Source: Ruminococcus sp.
Lineage (GTDB): Bacteria; Bacillota; Clostridia; Oscillospirales; Ruminococcaceae
Length of the DNA: 64,000 nucleotides
Direction: 5' to 3'
Assembly: GCA_018376535.1 (NCBI GenBank)
Contig: JAHABC010000002.1
Location: 99,369-163,368 of the forward strand
Part shown: positions 26,677-34,475 of the stretch, piece after piece
Position numbering within the stretch: the stretch's first letter is position 1
Layout of the letters: each line of letters opens with the position of its first letter
Position numbers and translations under genes: made by a program
The notes under the pieces: model-generated
What the model was told of the DNA's origin: nothing
The model's input: only the letters and a program-made list of their open reading frames with translations
Databases searched by the model: none

Positions 26677-27483
26677 ATGAATTGCAAAATAATATTTTTG
26701 GATATAGATGGTACTCTAACCAACTCTAAAAAGGTTATAACCAAGCATACCTTAGATGCTCTAATAGAGGCTCAAAAGCAAGGTATAATCTTAGCAGTAG
26801 CGTCTGGTAGACCAGATACGGGAGTTCTACCTATTACTAAGCAACTCAAATTAGATGAGTTCGGGGGATATATGCTATCCTTTAACGGTGCTAGGGTTAA
26901 GAACTGTAAGACTAATCAAGTTATATACGAGAACTCTCTTACTTTAGATGCCTTTAAGTTAGCTTGTGAAGTATCTAAGTTGCACAACTGCCCGATTATA
27001 ACCTATAATGATAACTATATTATATCAGAAGTTGCAGAAAATAAGTACATGGATATTGAAGCTAAGATAAATAAGATTCCAGTAAAGGTAGTAAAATCTA
27101 TGGTGGATTTCGTGGACTACAGACCTACTAAGTGTTTAGTTCTAGGTGATGGCGACTATCTGGCTACTGTAGAACCTATTATGAAATCTGCTTTAGATGG
27201 CTTAGCTAACGTGTATCGTTCCGAACCTTACTTTATTGAGGTAGTTCCTAGAGGCATAGATAAGGCTGTATCTATTGCTAAACTGATAGATACTATCGGC
27301 ATAGACCAATCGGAAACTATGGCTTTCGGCGATGGCTTTAATGACATATCTATGATTAAGTATGTTACTCATGGTATAGCTATGGCAAATGGTTGCGATT
27401 TAATAAAGCAATCTGCCGATTACATTACAACGTCTAACGACAATGACGGCGTAGCTAAGTTTCTATACGAAAATGTGCTATAA
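26677..27483 (+). CDS. Cof-type HAD-superfamily phosphatase
   Basis: 268 residues, the usual length. Motif I is FLDIDGTLTNS (nucleophile and acid/base Asp), motif II the Ser of VASGRP, motif III Lys in the GIDKAVSI region, and motif IV FGDGFNDISM. The C2 cap type IIb between motifs II and III marks the Cof/YidA group, which dephosphorylates sugar phosphates or cofactors such as FMN in the cytoplasm. The substrate is unknown. CGGAGG precedes the ATG. Probably co-transcribed with the binding-protein gene upstream. Confidence 0.9.
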   Translation: MNCKIIFLDIDGTLTNSKKVITKHTLDALIEAQKQGIILAVASGRPDTGVLPITKQLKLDEFGGYMLSFNGARVKNCKTNQVIYENSLTLDAFKLACEVSKLHNCPIITYNDNYIISEVAENKYMDIEAKINKIPVKVVKSMVDFVDYRPTKCLVLGDGDYLATVEPIMKSALDGLANVYRSEPYFIEVVPRGIDKAVSIAKLIDTIGIDQSETMAFGDGFNDISMIKYVTHGIAMANGCDLIKQSADYITTSNDNDGVAKFLYENVL

Positions 27484-27487
27484 CATA

Positions 27488-27523
27488 TAAAAAAGACGCT
27501 CTAAATTAGAACGTCTTTTTTTA
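27488..27523. terminator. Bidirectional terminator between the HAD and nitroreductase genes
   Basis: A long stem with an A run on the 5' side and a T run on the 3' side (AAAAAAGACG... to ...CGTCTTTTTTT), two mismatches. It can end transcription of both convergent operons. Confidence 0.85.
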
Positions 27524-27526
27524 ATA

Positions 27527-28054
27527 TTAATCTACATAGTATACATAGTTTTGTTTTCTAGGTGGAGCATCTTTTTCAGGTTCGTTGGAGTATCCTAAGA
27601 TACAGTTTCCAATACCCTCATACTCACCTTTAATGCCTAACTCTTGTAGGAGTTGTTTAAACTCATCGGTTTCAAAAGTTTCCTTAGCACGATGTATCCA
27701 GCAACTGCCTATTCCCAAAGAGTGTGCCGATAACATTAAGTTTTCCATAACTAAAGAGCCATCGTACACATGAGTAGGACAGTTCTTATCTGCAAGGACT
27801 ACCAAAACTACTGGAGCATTATAGAATGGGTCAAAAGAAGTATCTTTGCCCATAATTTTAGCGTTAATCTTAGATAGTCTATCTCTTAACTGCTTGTTAG
27901 TGACTGCTATTATAATAGGCGATTGCATACCTCTACCAGTAGGAGCATAAGTTCCAGCAGTTACAATCTGTTGAATAGTTTCTTTAGGTATCATATCGGA
28001 TTTGAAGTTTCTAACACTTCTCCTAGATACCATATTTTCAATTACAGCATTCAT
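27527..28054 (-). CDS. Nitroreductase family flavoprotein
   Basis: 175 residues. SRRSVRNFKSDMIP at the N-terminus (FMN phosphate-binding Arg residues), AGTYAPTGRGMQSP, and GIGSCWIHRAKE are the marks of the NfsA/FRP-like nitroreductase family. An FMN enzyme that uses NAD(P)H to reduce nitro compounds, quinones or other electron acceptors. It is the last gene of the nrdD-nrdG operon (21 bp after nrdG) and ends at a bidirectional terminator. A link to redox supply for the ribonucleotide reductase is possible but unproven. Confidence 0.87.
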   Translation of the reverse strand: MNAVIENMVSRRSVRNFKSDMIPKETIQQIVTAGTYAPTGRGMQSPIIIAVTNKQLRDRLSKINAKIMGKDTSFDPFYNAPVVLVVLADKNCPTHVYDGSLVMENLMLSAHSLGIGSCWIHRAKETFETDEFKQLLQELGIKGEYEGIGNCILGYSNEPEKDAPPRKQNYVYYVD

Positions 28055-28074
28055 ATAAAAGACCTCCTATATTT

Positions 28075-28593
28075 TTAAGCGTATACAGTTTTGAACTCTA
28101 TAGCTTTTTTATACTTAATACTTTTTTTACAGTCTATAAATCTTTGGTTAGAACTTCCTCTAAAGACCAAATCATAAGATTGCTTATCTTTTTCAAACTT
28201 GCCATCTACTAGCATATCGGATATTTTAAGTAGGTTAAGATATCCATTATACTGATTAGCGTTCTTAAAGAGGTGTTCAAAGGTAAAGCCAGAGTAGGTA
28301 ATAATATCAAGTTGAGGCTTAATGGACTTTATTGCAGAACCTAAGTAGAAAAGTTCATTAGCTTGACAGAATGGTTCACCACCACTAAAAGTAACGCCAT
28401 CAAGTAGGGGATTTTCTAAAATTTCATCAATAAGATGTTCAGTAGTATCGACATAGCCACCAAAGAAGTCGTGAGTTTGAGGGTTATGACAGCCATCACA
28501 ATGGTGTGGACACCCTTGAACGAATATAGTATATCTAATGCCGTGACCATCTACGATACTATCATCGCAAGTACCTGCTAAACGGATATTCAT
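28075..28593 (-). CDS. nrdG: Anaerobic ribonucleotide reductase activating protein (radical SAM)
   Basis: 172 residues, typical NrdG size. The radical SAM cluster motif CPHHCDGC (CxxxCxxC) lies near residue 28 in VQGCPHHCDGCHNPQTHDF, followed by TFSGGEPF for SAM binding. It uses a 4Fe-4S cluster and SAM to put the glycyl radical on NrdD. It lies 21 bp downstream of nrdD on the same strand. Confidence 0.95.
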   Translation of the reverse strand: MNIRLAGTCDDSIVDGHGIRYTIFVQGCPHHCDGCHNPQTHDFFGGYVDTTEHLIDEILENPLLDGVTFSGGEPFCQANELFYLGSAIKSIKPQLDIITYSGFTFEHLFKNANQYNGYLNLLKISDMLVDGKFEKDKQSYDLVFRGSSNQRFIDCKKSIKYKKAIEFKTVYA

Positions 28594-28614
28594 AAAAACA
28601 TAACACCTCTAAGA

Positions 28615-30936
28615 TTAACTATTTTGTAAGCCGTGTTTAACTCTGTCATGAACTTCAGCACGTTTAGCATCGTTAAAACGGTCTAGCGTACCCACAAGAT
28701 ATCCCGTGATACGTCTAATACGTTCAAAAGGAATACCATCTACCTTTTCGGAGCGTCCACAATAAGGACAAGTTTCGCCAATGATACCAGTATAACCACA
28801 TATAGGGTCACGGTCTACAGGGTGATTTATAGAACCATATCCTATGCCTTGTTCTTTCATGTAACGGATAACTTTTTCAAAGGCATCTACATTGTTAGTA
28901 GGGTCGCCGTCTAGTTCGACGTAGCTTATGTGACCTCCGTTGGTTAGTGCGTGGTATGGAGCTTCTAAGTTAATCTTTTTGAACGCACTTATTGGATAGT
29001 ATACTGGTACATGGAATGAGTTTGTATAGTAATCTCTGTCGGTAACGCCCTCTATGATACCATACTTTTTAGCATCTAGCTTTACAAAACGTCCAGATAG
29101 TCCTTCGGCTGGAGTTGCTAGTAAAGAAAAGTTTAAGTGAGTAACTTCAGCCTCTCTGTCCATGCGTTCACGCATATGGGATACTATCTTTAAGCCCAAC
29201 TGTTGAGCCTCTGCACTTTCGCCGTGATGTACTCCTATTAAAGATTTTAAAGCCTCAGCTAAGCCGATAAATCCAACGGATAGAGTTCCGTGCTTTAGAA
29301 CTTCCTCAACGGTATCCTCTTTAGATAACTTTTCGGAGTCTATCCAAACGCCTTGACCCATTAAAAATGGGAAGTTTTTAACTCTTTTTTGACATTGAAT
29401 TTTAAATCTAGCTTTAAGTTGTTCAATGCATAAATCTAGATAGTAGTCCAACTTGTTAAAGAAGGTATCTATATTACCTTGACTTTCAATAGCCAATCTA
29501 GGTAGGTTAATAGAAGTAAAACTTAGATTACCTCTACCAGTTACAATCTCCCTAGATGGGTCATAGACGTTAGCCATAACTCTAGTACGACAACCCATAT
29601 AAGCTATTTCAGTATTGTAATCGCCTTTTTTGTAGTATGGTAGGTTAAAAGGAGCATCTATAAAGGAGAAGTTTGGGAACAATCTTTTAGCCGATACTTT
29701 ACAAGCCAATCTAAATAAATCGTAGTTAGGGTCTGTCTTATTGAAATTAACTCCCTCTTTAACCTTGAATATGTGTATCGGGAATATAGGAGTTTCTCCA
29801 TTACCTAAACCCTTTTCATTTGCTAATAAGATGTTCTTAATTACCATTCTACCCTCAGCAGAGGTATCTGTACCGTAGTTTATGGAACTAAATGGAGTTT
29901 GTGCTCCTGCACGACTGTTCATAGTGTTTAGGTTATGAATCAAAGCCTCCATAGCTTGATACGTTGCTCTGTCAGTTTCATTGTAAGCATCTTTAAGGGC
30001 AAAGTTTTGAACCTTTTCAATAACGTCTAGAGGTACATACTTAGATAGGGCATCTTTTTCGTACTTTTGATATTCATTAGAGTTATCTAGTATAGGTTCT
30101 AAGCCGTACTTAGATAGTATATCTTTAGATATGTCAGTTGCAAGGTTAGGTTGAGCATCTGCAATAAGTTCAAGAGCCTTTTGCAAGTTTTGAACGTATT
30201 TGTGCTTGTAGGTCTTACGAACGCCATCAGCCATAGCGTAATCGAAGTTAGGAACACTTTGACCACCATGTTGGTCGTTCTGGTTGGATTGTATTGCTAT
30301 ACAACACAATGCCGAATAACTAGCTATATCGTTAGGAGTTCTTAAATAACCGTGTCCAGTAGAAAAGCCATCTTTAAAGAGTTTAATTAAGTCAATTTGA
30401 CAGCAAGTAGTAGTTAGTGTATAGAAATCCATATCATGAATATGAATGTAGCCATCTTTGTGAGCCTTAGCGTGTTTTTGGTCTATAACGTACAGTTCAT
30501 AGAACTCTTTAGCACTAACCGAACCATACTTTAACATAGTACCCATAGCAGTATCGCCATCTATGTTAGCGTTTTCACGTTTAATGTCGCTATCCTTAGC
30601 AGATGAGAAAGTCAAATCTTTAAAGACCTTCATAAGGTTGGTTTGCATCTCTCTGGAACGAGTTCTTTCGTACCTATACAGAATGTACGCTTTAGAAGTC
30701 TTTGCGTGACCTTGTTCTATTAGAACCTTTTCAACAATATCTTGAATTTGTTCAACGGTTGGAACGTTATCGCCATAGATTTTTTCTGCAGTGTTATATA
30801 CTAGCAAAGATAGTCTTTCAGCCTCTTGAAAGTTACTTCCTCCTATAGATTGTGCCGATTTGTATATGGCATCGGCTATCTTTTGAGTGTTAAAAAGAGC
30901 CAATCTGCCATCTCTTTTAACTATATGTGTAATCAT
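28615..30936 (-). CDS. nrdD: Anaerobic (class III) ribonucleoside-triphosphate reductase
   Basis: 773 residues from the ATG at 30936. The in-frame TTG at 30945 sits against the AGGAG site and is not used here. An N-terminal ATP-cone (ITHIVKRDGRLALFNTQKIADAI) controls overall activity. The body has the class III reductase signature. The C-terminus has the zinc site CGYTG...CPYCG and the glycyl radical loop RITGYLVGTLDRFNDAKRAE. It makes dNTPs without oxygen, a sign of anaerobic life. First gene of nrdD-nrdG-nitroreductase, with an NrdR box between promoter and start. Confidence 0.96.
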   Translation of the reverse strand: MITHIVKRDGRLALFNTQKIADAIYKSAQSIGGSNFQEAERLSLLVYNTAEKIYGDNVPTVEQIQDIVEKVLIEQGHAKTSKAYILYRYERTRSREMQTNLMKVFKDLTFSSAKDSDIKRENANIDGDTAMGTMLKYGSVSAKEFYELYVIDQKHAKAHKDGYIHIHDMDFYTLTTTCCQIDLIKLFKDGFSTGHGYLRTPNDIASYSALCCIAIQSNQNDQHGGQSVPNFDYAMADGVRKTYKHKYVQNLQKALELIADAQPNLATDISKDILSKYGLEPILDNSNEYQKYEKDALSKYVPLDVIEKVQNFALKDAYNETDRATYQAMEALIHNLNTMNSRAGAQTPFSSINYGTDTSAEGRMVIKNILLANEKGLGNGETPIFPIHIFKVKEGVNFNKTDPNYDLFRLACKVSAKRLFPNFSFIDAPFNLPYYKKGDYNTEIAYMGCRTRVMANVYDPSREIVTGRGNLSFTSINLPRLAIESQGNIDTFFNKLDYYLDLCIEQLKARFKIQCQKRVKNFPFLMGQGVWIDSEKLSKEDTVEEVLKHGTLSVGFIGLAEALKSLIGVHHGESAEAQQLGLKIVSHMRERMDREAEVTHLNFSLLATPAEGLSGRFVKLDAKKYGIIEGVTDRDYYTNSFHVPVYYPISAFKKINLEAPYHALTNGGHISYVELDGDPTNNVDAFEKVIRYMKEQGIGYGSINHPVDRDPICGYTGIIGETCPYCGRSEKVDGIPFERIRRITGYLVGTLDRFNDAKRAEVHDRVKHGLQNS

Positions 30937-30948
30937 AAAATTCAACTC

Positions 30949-30964
30949 CTACAATATATTGTGT
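30949..30964 (-). promoter_or_regulatory. NrdR box in the nrdD leader
   Basis: 16-bp sequence CTACAATATATTGTGT matches the NrdR consensus ACACWATATATWGTGT at 14 of 16 positions. It lies downstream of the promoter and touches the ribosome site. A weaker 11/16 candidate overlaps the -10 at 30984-30999, but the 35-bp offset is not the usual spacing. Confidence 0.7.
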
Positions 30965-30987
30965 TTGCCCGAAAGCGTCTAATAGAT

Positions 30988-31016
30988 ATTATATACTTTT
31001 ATGATATAAAAGTCAA
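30988..31016 (-). promoter_or_regulatory. Promoter of the nrdDG operon
   Basis: Minus strand: TTGACT (31011-31016), 17-bp spacer, TATAAT (30988-30993). Confidence 0.85.
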
Positions 31017-31227
31017 ACCAAAAATTATAAGTACAAAAAGGCTTTTTTGTACAACATAAACAAAAAAATTGATATTTATACTAAAAATTTGAATAAATAA
31101 ATTCGCAATGCACATAGTTGTGATTTTGTATATGATAAAAGTTTTAACTATTCTTTTTTAGTGGAGGGGTTATATGTTTATATTCATAACCTACTTTTTT
31201 GGTAGATTAACTAAGTGAAACACCTTA
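31017..31227 (+). other. Intergenic region with a possible 14-codon ORF
   Basis: Between the divergent nrdD and rnhA promoters. The only notable item is an ATG at 31174 with a strong GGAGGGG site (31163-31169) opening a 14-codon frame (MFIFITYFFGRLTK, stop 31216-31218). No convincing promoter precedes it, so it may be chance. Confidence 0.25.
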
Positions 31228-31256
31228 TTGACATTAATCAAAATTTATGATAAAAT
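31228..31256 (+). promoter_or_regulatory. Promoter of rnhA
   Basis: TTGACA (31228-31233), 17-bp spacer, TAAAAT (31251-31256). Confidence 0.8.
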
Positions 31257-31302
31257 ATTTCTACAATTTGATTATATTAAATATAAGGTGGTAATACTAA
31301 CT

Positions 31303-31737
31303 TTGAAATCTGTTGAAATATTTACCGATGGTGCTTGTTCGGGTAATACAGGGGCTGGTGGATACGGTGCTATATTAAGATATCTTGGTACTACTAAGGA
31401 GATATCTGGTGGAGCGTCTAACACTACTAACAATCGCATGGAACTCTTAGCCGTAATTGAAGCTTTAAACCTACTAAAAGAACCTTGTAACGTTACTCTA
31501 ACTACAGATAGTAAGTATGTGGTAGATGCTATTCAAAAAGGTTGGTTGAAATCTTGGGTGGGTTCTAATTGGAAAAATGGTAAGGTTAAAAATATAGACC
31601 TCTGGCAAAGACTTCTACCTCTGTTGGATAAGCATTCTGTACAGTTTGTGTGGGTTAAAGGTCATAATGGTCACCCAGAAAATGAACGTTGCGACCAGTT
31701 GGCTGTATTACAAAAAGATAATTTTAATAATATTTGA
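31303..31737 (+). CDS. rnhA: Ribonuclease HI
   Basis: 144 residues from the TTG at 31303, with AAGGTGG at 31285-31291. An upstream in-frame TTG at 31228 is part of the -35 box and therefore cannot be a start. The fold signature is complete: Asp in VEIFTDGACSGN, Glu in NNRMELLAVIEAL, Asp in LTTDSKYVVDAI and the last His/Asp region VKGHNGHPENERCDQLA. It cuts RNA in RNA-DNA hybrids using two metal ions. The length fits bacterial RNase HI of about 145-155 residues. Monocistronic. Confidence 0.93.
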   Translation: MKSVEIFTDGACSGNTGAGGYGAILRYLGTTKEISGGASNTTNNRMELLAVIEALNLLKEPCNVTLTTDSKYVVDAIQKGWLKSWVGSNWKNGKVKNIDLWQRLLPLLDKHSVQFVWVKGHNGHPENERCDQLAVLQKDNFNNI

Positions 31738-31745
31738 AAAATATG

Positions 31746-31774
31746 TTGAAAAGTATATCTTAAAGGTATATAAT
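31746..31774 (+). promoter_or_regulatory. Promoter of the cysteine desulfurase/IscU operon
   Basis: TTGAAA (31746-31751), 17-bp spacer, TATAAT (31769-31774). The roughly 70-nt leader has a small hairpin (GGTG...CACC, 31781-31815, inner TTGGA/TCCAA). No known riboswitch was recognised. Confidence 0.75.
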
Positions 31775-31850
31775 ATTATATGGTGTCTGTTGGATAACTT
31801 CCAATAATACATCACCAAACTACAAATAATTCGGAAGAAGGTTTTAATAT

Positions 31851-33053
31851 ATGGAAAAGAGATTTATCTATGCAGATAACGCTGCTACTACTAAAGTCTC
31901 TAAAGAAGTACTAGATACTATGCTACCATACTTCACTCAACACTATGGAAACCCTTCTAGCATATACGAAATGGGCAGATACGCTCAAAAGTGTATAGAA
32001 CAAGCTAGGGAAACTATTGCTAACTGTTTAGGTTGTAAACCTACTGAAATATTCTTTACAAGTTGTGGCTCAGAGGCTGATAACTGGGCATTAAAATCTA
32101 CTTGTGAAAGACTATCTGCTAGAGGTAAGAAGCACATAGTAACTTCTGTATTTGAACATCACGCAATATTGCACACTTGCGAGGCTTTGGAAAAACAAGG
32201 CTTTGAAGTTACTTACGTTCCTATAGATGAGTATGGATATGTAAATCCTACTGACGTAGCTAACGCTATCCGTGAAGATACTGCAATAGTATCTATAATG
32301 TTTGCAAATAACGAAATAGGAACTATTCAACCTATCGAGGAGATAGCTAAGATATGCCACGAAAAAAAAGTTATCTTCCATACCGATGCCGTACAGGCTG
32401 TAGGTCATGTGGATATTAACGTTAAAGAAATGGGCATAGATATGCTATCCATGTCAGGTCATAAGATACACGCTCAAAAGGGTATAGGTGCTTTGTACGT
32501 TAAGAGTGGTATATCTTTACCAAACTTTATACACGGTGGAGCTCAAGAACGTGGTAAACGTGCAGGTACAGAGAACGTTCCAGCAATTATGGGCTTTGCT
32601 AAGGCTATGGAAATAGCTTGTGCTAACATTCCAGAAAGAATGGCTAAGATTACTGAAAAACGTAATCGCTTAATAGATGGCTTACTAACTATATCTAAAT
32701 CACGTTTAAACGGTGGCAGAGAAGATGGCAAACGTTTGGCAGGTAACTGCAACGTATCTATTGAGGGTATAGAGGGCGAAAGTCTACTTTTAATGCTAGA
32801 CCAGTATGGAATATGTGCATCTAGTGGTTCTGCCTGTACGTCTGGTTCACTAGACCCATCTCATGTGTTGTTGGCTTTGGGCTTAAAACATGAGGTCGCT
32901 CATGGTTCTTTAAGATTATCCATAGATGACAGTACCTCCGATGAGGATATAGACTACATCTTGGAAGTCGTTCCTATAGTAGTTAAAAGGTTAAGACAGA
33001 TGTCACCAGTTTGGGAAGATATGGTTAAAGCTGACCCATCTTTAAAGTACTAA
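31851..33053 (+). CDS. iscS: Cysteine desulfurase (NifS/IscS type)
   Basis: 400 residues. YADNAATTKVSKEVLD at the N-terminus, the PLP Lys in SMSGHKIHAQKGIGALY (near 205) and the sulfur-carrying Cys in ASSGSACTSGSLDPSHVL (near 329) are present. The long SACTSG loop marks class I (NifS/IscS). It strips sulfur from cysteine as an enzyme-bound persulfide and hands it to the scaffold encoded 48 bp downstream. No IscR gene or box is visible nearby. Confidence 0.94.
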   Translation: MEKRFIYADNAATTKVSKEVLDTMLPYFTQHYGNPSSIYEMGRYAQKCIEQARETIANCLGCKPTEIFFTSCGSEADNWALKSTCERLSARGKKHIVTSVFEHHAILHTCEALEKQGFEVTYVPIDEYGYVNPTDVANAIREDTAIVSIMFANNEIGTIQPIEEIAKICHEKKVIFHTDAVQAVGHVDINVKEMGIDMLSMSGHKIHAQKGIGALYVKSGISLPNFIHGGAQERGKRAGTENVPAIMGFAKAMEIACANIPERMAKITEKRNRLIDGLLTISKSRLNGGREDGKRLAGNCNVSIEGIEGESLLLMLDQYGICASSGSACTSGSLDPSHVLLALGLKHEVAHGSLRLSIDDSTSDEDIDYILEVVPIVVKRLRQMSPVWEDMVKADPSLKY

Positions 33054-33101
33054 TAGGTGATGTTATATCTATGTATGTTAATTTAGAAAGGATTTGATAC
33101 T

Positions 33102-33524
33102 ATGCAATATAGTGAAAAGGTTATGGACCACTTCGCTAACCCTAGAAACGTTGGCGAAATTGAAAATGCTGATGCTATCGGTGAAGTTGGTAATGCTAAA
33201 TGTGGAGATATTATGAAAATGTATCTTAAAATAGATAACGGCATTATTACAGATGTTAAGTTTAAAACTTTTGGTTGTGGTGCTGCAGTAGCAACATCAT
33301 CTATGGCAACTGAACTCATTAAGGGCAAACCTGTTGAGGAGGCTCTAAAGTTGACCAATAAAGCCGTAGTTGAGGCTCTTGATGGACTTCCAGCAGTAAA
33401 GATACACTGCTCAGTATTAGCTGAACAGGCTATTAAATCTGCACTTTGGAACTACTACGAAAAACAAGGCATCGACCCTAAACCTATAGTAGGTGAAATA
33501 GGCGAATGTGAACATTGTCACTAA
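33102..33524 (+). CDS. iscU: Fe-S cluster scaffold protein (NifU/IscU type)
   Basis: 140 residues. The three cluster-binding Cys are present in VGNAKCGD, TFGCGAAVA and KIHCSVLAE, each in its expected setting. The protein ends in a short CEHCH tail, common in anaerobe NifU-like scaffolds. It assembles [2Fe-2S]/[4Fe-4S] clusters with sulfur from the desulfurase encoded just upstream and passes them to apo-proteins, for example NrdG. GAAAGGATT precedes the ATG. Confidence 0.94.
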   Translation: MQYSEKVMDHFANPRNVGEIENADAIGEVGNAKCGDIMKMYLKIDNGIITDVKFKTFGCGAAVATSSMATELIKGKPVEEALKLTNKAVVEALDGLPAVKIHCSVLAEQAIKSALWNYYEKQGIDPKPIVGEIGECEHCH

Positions 33525-33543
33525 AATATCTATATAAAAATAT

Positions 33544-33580
33544 GGCGAAACGTATTATTATGATACGTTTCGCTAATTTT
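33544..33580 (+). terminator. Terminator after iscU
   Basis: A 10-bp perfect stem (GCGAAACGTA at 33545-33554 with TACGTTTCGC at 33564-33573), 9-nt loop, then TAATTTT. The T tract is imperfect. The following 33581-33740 shows no feature. Confidence 0.75.
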
Positions 33581-33740
33581 GTATACGCAAACTCTATATA
33601 AATGAGAACTACTTTAAAAGAATGTATTCGATAGCTATTCTTAGGACAAACTGTCACTAGCGAAAAAATCCTTTAAAGCATTTCTCTGTAGTAGTATTGT
33701 ATGCAAATTTATCGATTTTGTTACTGTAAATTTATGGATA

Positions 33741-34295
33741 TTATTTAAAGTAACGTTGTCCATAGTGTTCGCAACAGAAAGTTAAGTTTTCAAACCAAGA
33801 TATCAACTTAGCGTCCGTTAGATATGTAGCGTAAAAGTATAACGCTCCATTAGAAACGTCTTGATTGCTCATTAGAGTATAACATACGGCAGTCCTTGTA
33901 GATGGTGTTACTGGCCAATCGTTAGTATACCAGTTGACTATAGTAGGAAATTGGTCTTTAGCAGTAAGAACACTTTCCACATCGTTAGGAAATCTAGGGG
34001 AGTTTACTCTGTTTCTAATTACGTTGGTTACTAGTTGCTTAGATAGAGTATCACCATAACCAGTTTCACGCATTACTATAGAACAAATCATTTCGACTTC
34101 TCTGTCGGTGTAGCCATTTACGGGAATAGGAGTATCTGGGTTAGCACGTTCTCTTTCGTGGTCTATATCAAAAAAGTAGAAGTTACTCATCTTTTGACCT
34201 ATCTCTTCCGATGTCATGGCGTTAGCATCTAAGGTGCATAGTTTGAACATGGCTATAAGAGTTAATATAAAAGTCAATCCAAGATATTTTTTCAT
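33741..34295 (-). CDS. Secreted cell wall hydrolase, SleB/CwlJ-like
   Basis: 184 residues with a signal peptide (cleavage near ANA-M). The mature part follows the Hydrolase_2 pattern: ICSIVMRETGYGD (catalytic-type Glu), NVIRNRVNSPRFPNDVESVL, a QFPTI segment and GALYFY. This family cuts peptidoglycan; SleB and CwlJ open spore cortex, but many non-sporulation members exist in gut Clostridia. No sporulation gene is near, so a role in general wall turnover is as likely. Its own promoter lies upstream, divergent from the beta-lactamase-like gene. Confidence 0.82.
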   Translation of the reverse strand: MKKYLGLTFILTLIAMFKLCTLDANAMTSEEIGQKMSNFYFFDIDHERERANPDTPIPVNGYTDREVEMICSIVMRETGYGDTLSKQLVTNVIRNRVNSPRFPNDVESVLTAKDQFPTIVNWYTNDWPVTPSTRTAVCYTLMSNQDVSNGALYFYATYLTDAKLISWFENLTFCCEHYGQRYFK

Positions 34296-34332
34296 ATATT
34301 ACAAATCCTTTCAAAACAGTATACTATACTGA

Positions 34333-34361
34333 ATTATAACCTATTTTTAGATATATTTCAA
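34333..34361 (-). promoter_or_regulatory. Promoter of the SleB-like gene
   Basis: Minus strand: TTGAAA (34356-34361), 17-bp spacer, TATAAT (34333-34338). Confidence 0.75.
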
Positions 34362-34408
34362 GTGATATCTACAATTTTAAACACAATATTTTTTTTTATG
34401 GTATTGTA

Positions 34409-34437
34409 TTGCAAAAATATCAAAAATTTGCTATAAT
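34409..34437 (+). promoter_or_regulatory. Promoter of the beta-lactamase-like lipoprotein operon
   Basis: TTGCAA (34409-34414), 17-bp spacer, TATAAT (34432-34437). Confidence 0.75.
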
Positions 34438-34475
34438 GTAGATATATCTATTATACATTTAAGGAGCATTTTAAC

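Noticed and set aside
31228..31302. Longer N-terminus for RNase HI starting at the TTG at 31228
   Set aside because: That TTG is the first three bases of the TTGACA -35 box, and the extra residues are not part of the RNase H fold.
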